From contig NC_083569.1 of the NCBI RefSeq assembly GCF_027579695.1, positions 72,302,149-72,366,148 of the forward strand: 64,000 bases of DNA. The letters are read 5' to 3'. The DNA is from Neoarius graeffei. Its lineage: Eukaryota; Chordata; Actinopteri; Siluriformes; Ariidae. Below are positions 50,701 to 59,500 of the stretch, piece by piece. How positions within the stretch are numbered: the stretch's first letter is position 1; every line of letters starts with the position of its first letter. The notes beneath the pieces were generated by a model. That model saw nothing but the letters and a program-made list of their open reading frames with translations, did not search any database and was not told where the DNA came from. A program made the translations under genes and the position numbers.

Positions 50701-51757
50701 AGGCCAATTTACGCTGACAACCCAGTCCTTGCAGATAGCGTCGCAGACAGTGTCTGCGTAGCCCCCCCACCTTCGCAGACGCTCTGCGCGCACCTCCCAA
50801 AAATTGTGACCACCGCAGACAGCGTCGCAGACAAGAGGGCTCCGATTGGTCCACTCTACATCCGCTGTACATGCACTTCTGCTTCCCTACTTTCCCAGTT
50901 TGGTTTGTTTTCACGACCGGCATTTTTAAAAACACGAGCGAAGATGGAGCAGCATGAAGAGCGGTTGATTGAGAAAGTGAGGAAGTACGTACATCTATAC
51001 GACTCCAGTTCTAGTCATTATAAAAAAAAAAAAAGTTCTAGTCATTATAAAGGCCTCTGCATGCTCTTGCGACAAGGCTTTCGGAGATAGCTTTTCGCAG
51101 ACAGTTGTAATTTATCGTTGAGCGGGGAGTAATAGGCGTGCGCAATGTTATTCACCGGCACAACGCAAGGGGGCGCGAAGTCGCTAGGAGTAGTTGGTGG
51201 GTGTGGTTAGTGGAGTGTTTATCCTCCGGTTACTTATAATGACTAGAACTTTTTTTTTTATAATGACTAGAACTGGAGTCGTATAGATGTACGTACTTCC
51301 TCAATCAACCGCTCTTCATGCTGCTCCATCTTCGCTCGTGTTTTTAAAAATGCCGGTCGTGAAAACAAACCAAACCGGGAAAGTAGGGAAGCGGAAGTGC
51401 GTGTACAGCGGATGTAGAGTGGACCAATCAGAGCCCTCTTGTCTGCGAGGCTTCTGCGGTGGTCACAATTTTTGGGAGGTGCGCGCAGAGCGTCTGCGAA
51501 GGTGGGGGGGCTACGCAGACACTGTCTGCGACGCTATCTGCGAGGACTGGGTTGTCAGCATAAATTGGCCTTAAGTAACCGGAGGATAAACACTCCACTA
51601 ACCACACCCACCAACTACTCCTAGCGACTTCGCGCCCCCTTGCGTTGTGCCGGTGAATAACATCGCGCACGCCTATTACTCCCCACTCAACGATAAATTA
51701 CAACTGTCTGAGAAAAGCTATCTGCGAAAGCCTTGTCGCAAGAGCATGCAGAGGCCT
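50701..51757. mobile_element. Harbinger-type element with interleaved inverted arms (A-B-A'-B')
   Basis: TCA is duplicated at 50698-50700 and 51758-51760, and the ends are AGGCC and GGCCT. Arm A (50701 to about 51022) is inverted as A' (about 51251-51571), and arm B (51051-51234) is inverted as B' (51573-51757), so the two inverted repeats interleave. The block AGTTCTAGTCATTATAA occurs four times, twice in each orientation, next to short A or T runs at the arm junctions. A 3-base target duplication and the MADF-like frame inside (50944) fit the PIF/Harbinger superfamily, whose second protein carries a Myb or MADF domain. Confidence 0.72.
50944..51090 (+). pseudogene. MADF-domain ORF start in the Harbinger element
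   Basis: The ATG at 50944 encodes MEQHEERLIEKVRKYVHLYD then SSSSHYK, the opening of a MADF domain (the usual pattern is ..LI..V...P.LYD.....Y). The frame then meets an A run and rearranged DNA and stops by 51090. The inverted arm A' carries the same start on the minus strand near 51326. No complete domain is encoded. Confidence 0.5.
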
Positions 51758-51993
51758 TCAGCCCTACAATGACCTGGTGACTTGTCCAGGGTGTACCGCG
51801 CCTCTCGCCTGTAGTCAGCTGGGATAGGCTCCACCACCGTGCCGCCCACGATTTTAGTACTCTAAAACCGTGGGCGTTGTTCATGTTTACGCATACCAAA
51901 ATGATCCTTCGCTAACTGCCTTCATTACTATGAATTACCTCAATGCATGGACTTGCTTTGTCAATAAGTGACGTTAAATCAAGCTTAACTCAC

Positions 51994-52119
51994 TGTGTGA
52001 CTCCTCCGAAGCTTCGTTCAACAATAAAAGCAGTGATCTTATCTTTCACCTCTCCAGTTTTCTCATCCTTCACTGGAGTCTTAGCGAACACAGTAAAGAT
52101 CTCAGCCAGGCCTCCATTA
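51994..52119 (-). CDS. acadvl: acadvl-like exon on the minus strand (orphan, downstream one)
   Basis: Read on the minus strand, the acceptor CTGTCCTGCCACAG precedes [40 protein letters not shown] and VTH, with the donor GTGAGT. This is the beta-domain segment of very-long-chain acyl-CoA dehydrogenase, with no stop or frameshift. It joins in phase to the exon at 52383-52512 (AG|T Ser codon). The orientation is opposite to the acadvl gene that begins at 56471. No following exon is found before the gypsy/Harbinger region. Confidence 0.85.
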
Positions 52120-52382
52120 CTGTGGCAGGACAGAGAGAAAGATAACTTAGGGCAAACAAAACTTCATACACATAAAATGCAATATCTGTCAATAGAGACA
52201 TTTTTGAATAGTTACAGATGGATGATGCAATTTTCTTTTCAGATTAGGTCTGGGTAAAATGTTAACTAAAACATATGTCTATAATAAATATGAAAAGCAG
52301 AGCTGCCCTCTGGTGGTGGAGTTTCTGAACTCGTGTCAGTGTGTGTGGTCTCTGAGACACCTGCATGCACACGTCCGCTCAC

Positions 52383-52512
52383 CTGATCCAAATTTTGCTT
52401 CCATTAAGGGTGAAGTACTTGCCACAAGGTGAGGGCACAGCAACAGACCTGATTGAGGCAGCATCCGAACCACTAGATGGCTCAGTCAGACAGAATGCTG
52501 CGACCGTTTCAC
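52383..52512 (-). CDS. acadvl: acadvl-like exon on the minus strand (orphan, upstream one)
   Basis: The acceptor has a long T run then AATGCAG. The exon reads [40 protein letters not shown] and IWI plus AG, then the donor [20 protein letters not shown] is acyl-CoA dehydrogenase signature 1, and [14 protein letters not shown] is specific to ACADVL rather than ACAD9. Splice sites and frame are intact. In mammals this would be about exon 8. No earlier exon is found on this strand up to 53.8 kb. It may be a partial inverted duplicate or a misplaced piece of the neighbouring gene. Confidence 0.87.
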
Positions 52513-52619
52513 CTGCATTAAAAAAAAAAAAAAAAACAGGATTATCACACAGTAAAATATTAGTAAGCATAGGAAAACTGGAATAATAAACAAGTCACTG
52601 GATCAGAGTGGACACCAAA

Positions 52620-52710
52620 TCATACCACTGCATACCAGGAACACCCCACAAGATGTGCCATTTTGGCCCTTGTCCAAGTCGCTCAGATCCTTACGCTTAT
52701 CCATTTTGCC
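52620..52710 (-). pseudogene. N-terminal remnant of another Tc1 transposase
   Basis: The minus strand reads MDKRKDLSDLDKGQNGTSCG, close to the KDLSDFDKGQIV start of one Tc1 group. Only about 30 codons are recognisable and they are frame-disturbed. Confidence 0.35.
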
Positions 52711-52799
52711 TGCTTCCAACAAATCAATTTCAAGAACTGACTGCTCTCCTCCTGCCTCATATATCCCACCCCTAAACAGGTGCTATTGTTATGAGACAT

Positions 52800-53205
52800 T
52801 CAGTATTATTCTATCCACATTCACTAGATATGAGCAATCTCACACTCTGATTGGCTACTCTACTACCAGCTCATATACAGTGAGTAGAGAAAAACAAAAT
52901 GGCGGCGTGTTGCTGAACCAACTGAGGATGAAATAAAAACTGTACTCGAAAACAACCCCCCCCCCAAAAAAGCAAAATATGGAATAAAAGTATTTGATGG
53001 TAAGAACACATCTTTTTATTTTTTAAGAATTATTATAATAGCATTTTTCACAAATTGCTCCCGTCATTTCACTGGTTTGTTTACATTCTACGCGGAAATT
53101 CTCTCGTCGGACGTTACGTATAAAGTTTTTATTGATCAAATTTGCAAAAAATAAAAATGCCCTGTTTCTCAAAATCCAGTGACTGTGGATAGAATAAAAC
53201 AGATA
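52800..53205 (+). mobile_element. Short inverted-repeat DNA element, copy 2
   Basis: Ends TATTCTATCCACATTCACTAG and the inverted CAGTGACTGTGGATAGAATA. The interior matches the 5336-6150 element in opposite orientation (GAGTAGAGAAAAACAAAATGGC, TTTGTTTACATTCTA), without the SINE. It shows degenerate VLLNQLRMK-type coding only. Confidence 0.6.
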
Positions 53206-53768
53206 TTCCACTCAATCTCGTCATACATGGCTTATAGCCAACTCGGTGCTACGCTCCTCGTCAGCTATCAGCTCATATACGACTCGATTTCGTGGAATAA
53301 CTTCATTATTCACTTCACCTGTCAGAGGTTTTAATGTTATGGTTGATCGGTGTACAGCATACATGATATAACAAACATAGGACAAAAAATAGAAAAATGT
53401 ACTGGATGTAAAACACTTAAATATTAGTACAAAAATGAACAAACAAATATGGAGTCATATGATCAATATTAAAAAATATAAGAATTTGATCCAACAGTCT
53501 AATCCAATCAATTTATCTGTATCAAAGCAGTTATGACAGATGCCAATTAGCTCCATCTCCTGGAAATGAAAAAGTGTAAAGGTCTTGATTTCAGCCTAAT
53601 GGAAAATGCCTGCATAGACTACATGAGATTTATCCATATAGCAATATATATTTGCAGGCTGCATTCTTGCGAATCAAAGCCACTGGTTTAAGTTCTATAC
53701 TACATACTGCTAATTTACTGAATGCATTCTACATTTTAAAGGATATTTCTGAGGAAGGTAAAAATAAA
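53206..53768. other. Intergenic sequence, nothing recognised
   Basis: No coding exon or clear repeat between the inverted-repeat element and the Tc1 copy. Confidence 0.45.
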
Positions 53769-53770
53769 TA

Positions 53771-55375
53771 CAACCCAGATTCCAAAAAAGTTGGGACAAA
53801 GTACAAATTGTAAATAAAAACGGAATGCAATAATTTGCAAAATCTCAAAAAATGATATTGTATTTACAATAGAACATAGACAACATATCAAATGTCGAAA
53901 GTGAGACATTTTGAAATTTCATGCTAAATATTGGCTCATTTGAAATTTCATGACAGCAACACATCTCAAAAAAGTTGGGACAGGGGCAATAAGAGGCTGG
54001 AAAAGTTAAAGGTACAAAAAAGGAACAGCTGGAGGACCAAATTGCAACTCATTAGGTCAATTGGCAATAGGTCATTAACATGACTGGGTATAAAAAGAGC
54101 ATCTTGGAGTGGCAGCGGCTCTCAGAAGTAAAGATGGGAAGAGGATCACCAATCCCCCTAATTCTGCGCCGACAAATAGTGGAGCAATATCAGAAAGGAG
54201 TTCGACAGTGTAAAATTGCAAAGAGTTTGAACATATCATCATCTACAGTGCATAATATCATCAAAAGATTCAGAGAATCTGGAAGAATCTCTGTGCGTAA
54301 GGGTCAAGGCCGGAAAACCATACTGGGTGGCTGTGATCTTCGGGCCCTTAGACGGCACTGCATCACATACAGGCATGCTTCTGCATTGGAAATCACAAAA
54401 TGGGCTCAGGAATATTTCCAGAGAACATTATCTGTGAACACAATTCACCGTGCCATCCGCCGTTGCCAGCTAAAACTCTATAGTTCAAAGAAGAAGCCAT
54501 ATCTAAACATGATCCTGAAGCGCAGACGTCTTCTCTGGGCCAAGGCTCATTTAAAATGGACTGTGGCAAAGTGGAAAACTGTTCTGTGGTCAGATGAATC
54601 AAAATTTGAAGTTCTTTATGGAAATCAGGGACGCCGTGTCATTCGGACTAAAGAGGAGAAGGACGACCCAAGTTGTTATCAGCGCTCAGTTCAGAAGCCT
54701 GCATCTCTGATGGTATGGGGTTGCATTAGTGCATGTGGCATGGGCAGCTTACACATCTGGAAAGACACCATCAATGCTGAAAGGTATATCCAGGTTCTAG
54801 AGCAACATATGCTCCCATCCAGACGACGTCTCTTTCAGGGAAGACCTTGCATTTTCCAACATGACAATGCCAAACCACATACTGCATCAATTACAGCATC
54901 ATGGCTGCGTAGAAGAAGGGTCCGGGTACTGAACTGGCCAGCCTGCACTCCAGATCTTTCACCCATAGAAAACAGTTGGTGCATCATAAAACGGAAGATA
55001 CGACACAAAAGACCTAAGACAGTTGAACAACTGGAATCCTCCATTAGACAAGAATGGGTTAACATTCCTATCCCTAAACTTGAGCAACTTGTCTCCTCAG
55101 TCCCCAGACATTTACAGACTGTTGTAAAGAGAAAAGGGGATGTCTCACAGTGGTAAACATGGCCTTGTCCCAACTTTTTTGAGATGTGATGTTGTCATGA
55201 AATTTAAAATCACCTAATTTTTCTCTTTAAATGATACATGTTCTCAGTTTAGACATTTGATATGTCATCTATGTTCTATTCTGAATAAAATATGGAATTT
55301 TGAAACTTCCACATCATTGCATTCTATTTTTATTTACAATTTGTACTTTGTCCCAACTTTTTTGGAATCGGGTTG
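53771..55375 (+). mobile_element. Tc1-like transposon family A, copy 4 (best preserved)
   Basis: TA flanks at 53769-53770 and 55376-55377, with CAACCCAGATTCC and GGAATCGGGTTG ends. The GTTGGGACA blocks are present twice in each end. It has the opposite orientation to the other three copies and the only transposase frame that keeps all catalytic residues. Confidence 0.95.
54080..55156 (+). CDS. Family A Tc1 transposase, intact frame with DDE triad
   Basis: A frame of 358 codons starts [20 protein letters not shown]; the MGRGSPIP Met (54134) is an equally good start. Transposases of this type cut and rejoin the element's ends in the nucleus. The paired helix-turn-helix ([19 protein letters not shown], then [15 protein letters not shown]) occupies about the first 130 residues. 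The catalytic residues are visible in [10 protein letters not shown] (Asp), [10 protein letters not shown] (Asp) and TPDLSPIEN (Glu); the first Pro block reads CTPD where other copies have CSPD. The stop follows GDVSQW, about 10 residues earlier than in copy 2 (which ends CPNFFEM). Substitutions such as IENSW for IENIW may reduce function, so activity is uncertain. Confidence 0.88.
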   Translation: MTGYKKSILEWQRLSEVKMGRGSPIPLILRRQIVEQYQKGVRQCKIAKSLNISSSTVHNIIKRFRESGRISVRKGQGRKTILGGCDLRALRRHCITYRHASALEITKWAQEYFQRTLSVNTIHRAIRRCQLKLYSSKKKPYLNMILKRRRLLWAKAHLKWTVAKWKTVLWSDESKFEVLYGNQGRRVIRTKEEKDDPSCYQRSVQKPASLMVWGCISACGMGSLHIWKDTINAERYIQVLEQHMLPSRRRLFQGRPCIFQHDNAKPHTASITASWLRRRRVRVLNWPACTPDLSPIENSWCIIKRKIRHKRPKTVEQLESSIRQEWVNIPIPKLEQLVSSVPRHLQTVVKRKGDVSQW

Positions 55376-55496
55376 TAAATAAAATCAAACTATTGTGTGT
55401 TGCTCCCAATAGCCTCACGACTTTACAGGGCATCACTCTACAAACACGCAATAGATTTCTCTCGGTTTATATAATAAATATAAATGGATGGATTGG

Positions 55497-55612
55497 GGGA
55501 AGCCATGGCCTAACGGTTAAAGAAGCAGCTTTGGGACCAAATGGTCACTAGTTCGATTCCCTGGACCAGCAGGAATTGTTGAGACGCCCTTGAGCAAGGC
55601 ACTTAAACCCCC
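55497..55612 (+). mobile_element. tRNA-derived SINE (family 2) head
   Basis: The tRNA-like head GGAAGCCATGGCCTAACGG and GTTCGATTCCCTGG (B-box-like) is followed by CCAGCAGGAATTGTTGAG and GCCCTTGAGCAAGGCACTTA. After the AACCCCCAACAC stretch it switches to family 1 core instead of its own tail. Confidence 0.75.
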
Positions 55613-55985
55613 AACACCAAGAAGGTCCGGGTTTGAGCCCCGTGGCTGGCGAGGGCCTTTCTGTGCGGAGTTTGCATGTTCTCCCCGTGTCCACGTGGGT
55701 TTCCTCCGGGTGCTCCGGTTTCCCCCACAGTCCAAAGGCATGCAGGTTAGGTTAACTGGTGACTCTAAATTGAAACGCCCTTGAGCAAGGCACTTAAACC
55801 CCCAACACCAAGAAGGTCCGGGTTTGAGCCCCGTGGCTGGCGAGGGCCTTTCTGTGCGGAGTTTGCATGTTCTCCCCGTGTCCGCGTGGGTTTCCTCCGG
55901 GTGCTCCGGTTTCCCCCACAGTCAAAGGCATGCAGGTTAGGCTAACTGGTGACTCTAAATTGACCGTGAATGTGAATGGTTGTCT
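55583..55985 (+). repeat. Tandem duplication of a chimeric SINE segment
   Basis: The unit from ACGCCCTTGAGCAAGGCACTT to GACTCTAAATTG (about 55583-55774) is repeated directly at about 55775-55965. Both units join family 2 sequence to family 1 core at the same point (CCAACACCAAGAAGGTCC), so the fusion came before the duplication. Confidence 0.82.
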
Positions 55986-56164
55986 GTGGATGGATAATAA
56001 TCTGCAGTAACCTTCCTGGATGTGTCCATGATGATAAAATGTATTGGATACTGCACATTGTGATTAAAACACAAAAACCAACCATACACATGTGTGTATA
56101 AATGACATGTCCAGTTTTGTGTAGCTCTCAGTAGAGATATGACCGTACCCCTCCTATGTGCGTG

Positions 56165-56232
56165 GTAATATGGCGGCCATCCTCTAGGTCAGTGGCGTCA
56201 CGTTCAGGCCCCGCCCACTGATATAAATATGT
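56165..56232 (+). promoter_or_regulatory. acadvl: Probable acadvl promoter elements
   Basis: Within 310 bases of the start codon there are an ATATGGCGGCCAT motif (YY1-like, 56168-56180), GGCGTCACG (CRE-like, 56194-56202), GGCCCCGCCC (GC box, 56208-56217) and an ATATAAATAT stretch (56221-56230). Clusters like this are common at mitochondrial housekeeping genes. The assignment is inferred from motif and position only. Confidence 0.4.
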
Positions 56233-56470
56233 TGATTTTGAAGGACAGGAGAATAGATTTATAGTCTATTAATTCAACAAACCTTCGGCTCTTTCAAGGA
56301 CTCCGAAAAGCCGACAGGATAAATTCTGAACGCTGTCTCTCAAGCCTGTTTCCTTCACTGTAGTTTTTAAATTAAATACCTGCAGCCTCAGACTCAATTT
56401 TGCTCCCAAGACGGTAAATAAACTAATGAGCTCCTGTGTTACTTTCCAGGCTAACTCGCTCAGGCTAATC

Positions 56471-56544
56471 ATGCTGGGACGTAAGGTCACTCATAATGCG
56501 GCTCTGTGTAATGCTGTGCTTCGCCTCCCACAGTTCATATCAGG
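56471..56544 (+). CDS. acadvl: acadvl exon 1 (presequence)
   Basis: ATG CTG GGA CGT begins the exon and the donor is GTGAGT. It encodes MLGRKVTHNAALCNAVLRLP then QFIS plus two bases of Gly. No other in-frame upstream Met fits. Confidence 0.82.
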
Positions 56545-59500
56545 GTGAGTCAAATATTAATAGCAATTATACTATTAAAAGTAAATGTGCTCATTAAAGA
56601 AAAAAAACAAATTCAATATTAGCTTGGTTTTAGCTAGCTAGCATGTCTCGCCATTATCTTTAAGGCTGACGTTGACCGTGACTTGGGCTCACTAGGCTTA
56701 AAAATACTAAGCAGAAGTTTTCAGACTGCACTTAAGCATTTATGACAATGTGATGCTGGAGACATTTAAACAATCCGGACACTTTGTTTTTTTAGAGCAC
56801 AACACCAAGCAGGAACTGTTATAGCTGTGCAGAGTCTGCGTCGTTATGCGAGCCAAAGTGCCCAGGTAAGATCAGTTATTTATTTATCTATTAGTGATAT
56901 TTTACGACTTTATACATGTCGTAATTTATAAATAATATGGGAACAGGAAGACGTTTTTGTATTTATGATGTGCCCTGGCTGTGTTTTTGTCCTATAAACG
57001 CCACCTGGTGTATTGGAGAATCTGGGCTAAAGTTCACCTTCCGTTTCCATGGCTACAGGCAGTATAGCGCTCAGCGACTTACACTACATTCACACTGCAG
57101 GCTGAAGCAGGCCCGGCGCCAGGAACAGTTTCCTAAGGGGGCAATTAGAAATCGCAAGGGGGCAAATATTTTTCATATAGTGTGTAGTAGTGATGGCGGT
57201 CTGACAACGTGTTTCAAACAATTAACTGCGCCAACCACAAAACCACGGCCCCGAAGGTTGCTTTAGTCCGGGAAAATTATGTGGCATATTGCCAGGGCAT
57301 TTGCGCTTTATCAACCCCCGTGCCCACCTGTTAACCCTCCCCTCCAATTTTCTCACGGACACGCGGTACAACCGGAAAGATGCCAAACATAGAACAACAC
57401 ACACAAACCTACAGGCAAGTCCTTTACATTTAAAATGCATACAAATAGCTCCGCGGCATGAAAACAAAACGTCAATGCAAGTCTAATGGCCCTTTTCCAC
57501 TACCCTTTTTCAGCTCGCTTCAGCCCGACACGGCTCGCGTTTCGACTACCAAAAACCAGCACGACTCAGCTCGTTTCAGCCCTGCTTAGCCCCTAAAACT
57601 CGCACCGTTTTGGAGTGGGGCTGAAGCGAGCCAAACCGTGCCGACTGAGGCTGGGGGCGTGAGCAGACACTCCCCTGTGCACTGATTGGTGAGGAGGCGT
57701 GTCCTCACATGCCCACACACGCCCCGCGAGCGCGCTGGGATCTGTAAACACCGCAAACCCGGAAGAAGAATAATTATGAATTACGAGAATTTCTGAAGCC
57801 TTATGCGCCTCGCCTCATCTATACGCTCTTGCCAGTATCTGTCCGCGTTGTCGGTGACAACAAGCCACAGCACCGAGACCAGCAACACTAACGACTCCAT
57901 GTCCTCCATGTTTATTGTTTACTATTCGGGTCGTGAGACTACCGCTTAAAAGATCACTGAATCAGTGACATACAGAGCATCGTGGACGAGTTCGCGGAGC
58001 GCAAGGCTCGTCGTATGCCCTTCAAATAATGCGCGCAGTAGGCTATTGATGTTTTATTATGAGCCATGTACAGTATGTCGCCTAATGTTTTTTTTTGTTT
58101 CTGAGTTACATGTTCGTTTGAAGGACTTAATGTACAAAATAACATAGTTGCACCCCGTAGTGTTGAAATTGGTAAACACAGTGCATTCAGTGAGGTTTGC
58201 ACCGCCCTCCTTTTATTTCTGACTCTTCCTGTCACCGTTGCAACCTCTGAGCGCTCATTCGTTTGCCCTTCAAATAATGTGCGCAGTATAGGCTATTGAT
58301 GTTTTATTATGAGCCATGTACAGTATCCTAATGTTTTTTGTTTCTGAGTTACATGTTCGTTTGAAGGACTTGATGTACTAAATAACATAGTTGCACCCGG
58401 TAGTGTTGAAATTGGTAAACACCGCAGTTGCGGACATTTTGCAGCCTAAAATGATGTTATGATAAGCTTTAATAAAGGGCCCGGTCATTTGCCCCGCCCC
58501 CGGCCCGGCTCTGACTTGTTCCGCCACTGTCACTGATGTCACTGTTTGCGCTGCTTAACGGCATCACATGACGTCCACCCACTTTCGCTAACTCCACCCA
58601 ATGTGTCCACCCACTTCCAGCCAGCACGGTTCAGCGCGGTTGTAGTCGAAATGCAACTCCAACAGCCCCGCTCAGCTCGACTCAGCTCGACTCGGCACGG
58701 CACGGCTCAGCCGCGTTTGTAGTGGAAAAGCGGCATAAGGTACTTGGCTCGGCGGCCAAAATCATAATTTAAAAAAATCAACAGACCCCGCGGCTGCACC
58801 AGTAATAGGCTTCCTGACTGGCACCGAGTCAACGCTAACCACTTAATCCGCGATCCCAGTTTAGGCGTGTAGGGGACTAAACACTCTGAAGTGATGAATT
58901 TTCACCCCCGCTGCATGGGGGGTGACGTCAAGGACACACATTCTTACGCTGTTTGCGCACAAAGCGGACCATATATGAACACATACACCGACATAAACGG
59001 AGATAAACTTCGCCTACAAAGAAAGAAAATGGATTCACAATATTGTGATTGAATTGGTTTAATTCGGTGGGGGAAAGACTACTCCCGTTAACTGACTGCA
59101 TATTACAGGATATTGCAGAGACAGTGCACTTGTAAGTGTAGACTACATGTAAACCCCCCGCCCGCACGACCCCTCCCCTTGTCCTTATCACAGGTCTGTG
59201 TGTGCGCGGCTGTGTCAGCATTTCACACATACACCCACAATAACAATTAAGAAAACAATTAAGTTATGAGTCTCCGTTGAGGGGGCGGGGCTGTAGCCAC
59301 GAGGGGGCGACGCCCCCTTTCGCCCCCCCACGGCGCCGGGCCTGGGCTGAAGTGACTCAAATCCGATTTTTTCACCCATATGTGACCTGTATCCGATCTT
59401 TTATTGACAATATGAACGACACAGATCCGATTTTTTTAAAATCCGACCCAGGCCATTTGGATATGTGGTCCTAATTCCGATTCTTATCCGCTCTTTTCAT

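Larger units (their letters stand above)
50463..51849 (+). mobile_element. tRNA-derived SINE (family 1) split by a Harbinger-type element
   Basis: Head and core are at 50463-50700 and the tail resumes at 51758 (TCAGCCCTACAATGACCTGG). The split falls inside the conserved TGTGTCAGCCCTGTGATGAC stretch, and TCA is duplicated on both sides of the inserted element. Confidence 0.82.
57108..59344. mobile_element. hAT-type element with GGCTGAAG target duplication
   Basis: The ends CAGGCCCGGCGCC and GGCGCCGGGCCTG are perfect inverted repeats. The 8-base duplication GGCTGAAG is at 57100-57107 and 59345-59352. Sub-end GGGGGC-rich stretches are present on both sides. A Harbinger-like MITE is inserted inside it. 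Confidence 0.9.

Noticed and set aside
51287..51574. 95-codon + strand frame in arm A' of the Harbinger element
   Set aside because: It is the reverse complement of the MADF-side frame in arm A and has no domain in this direction.
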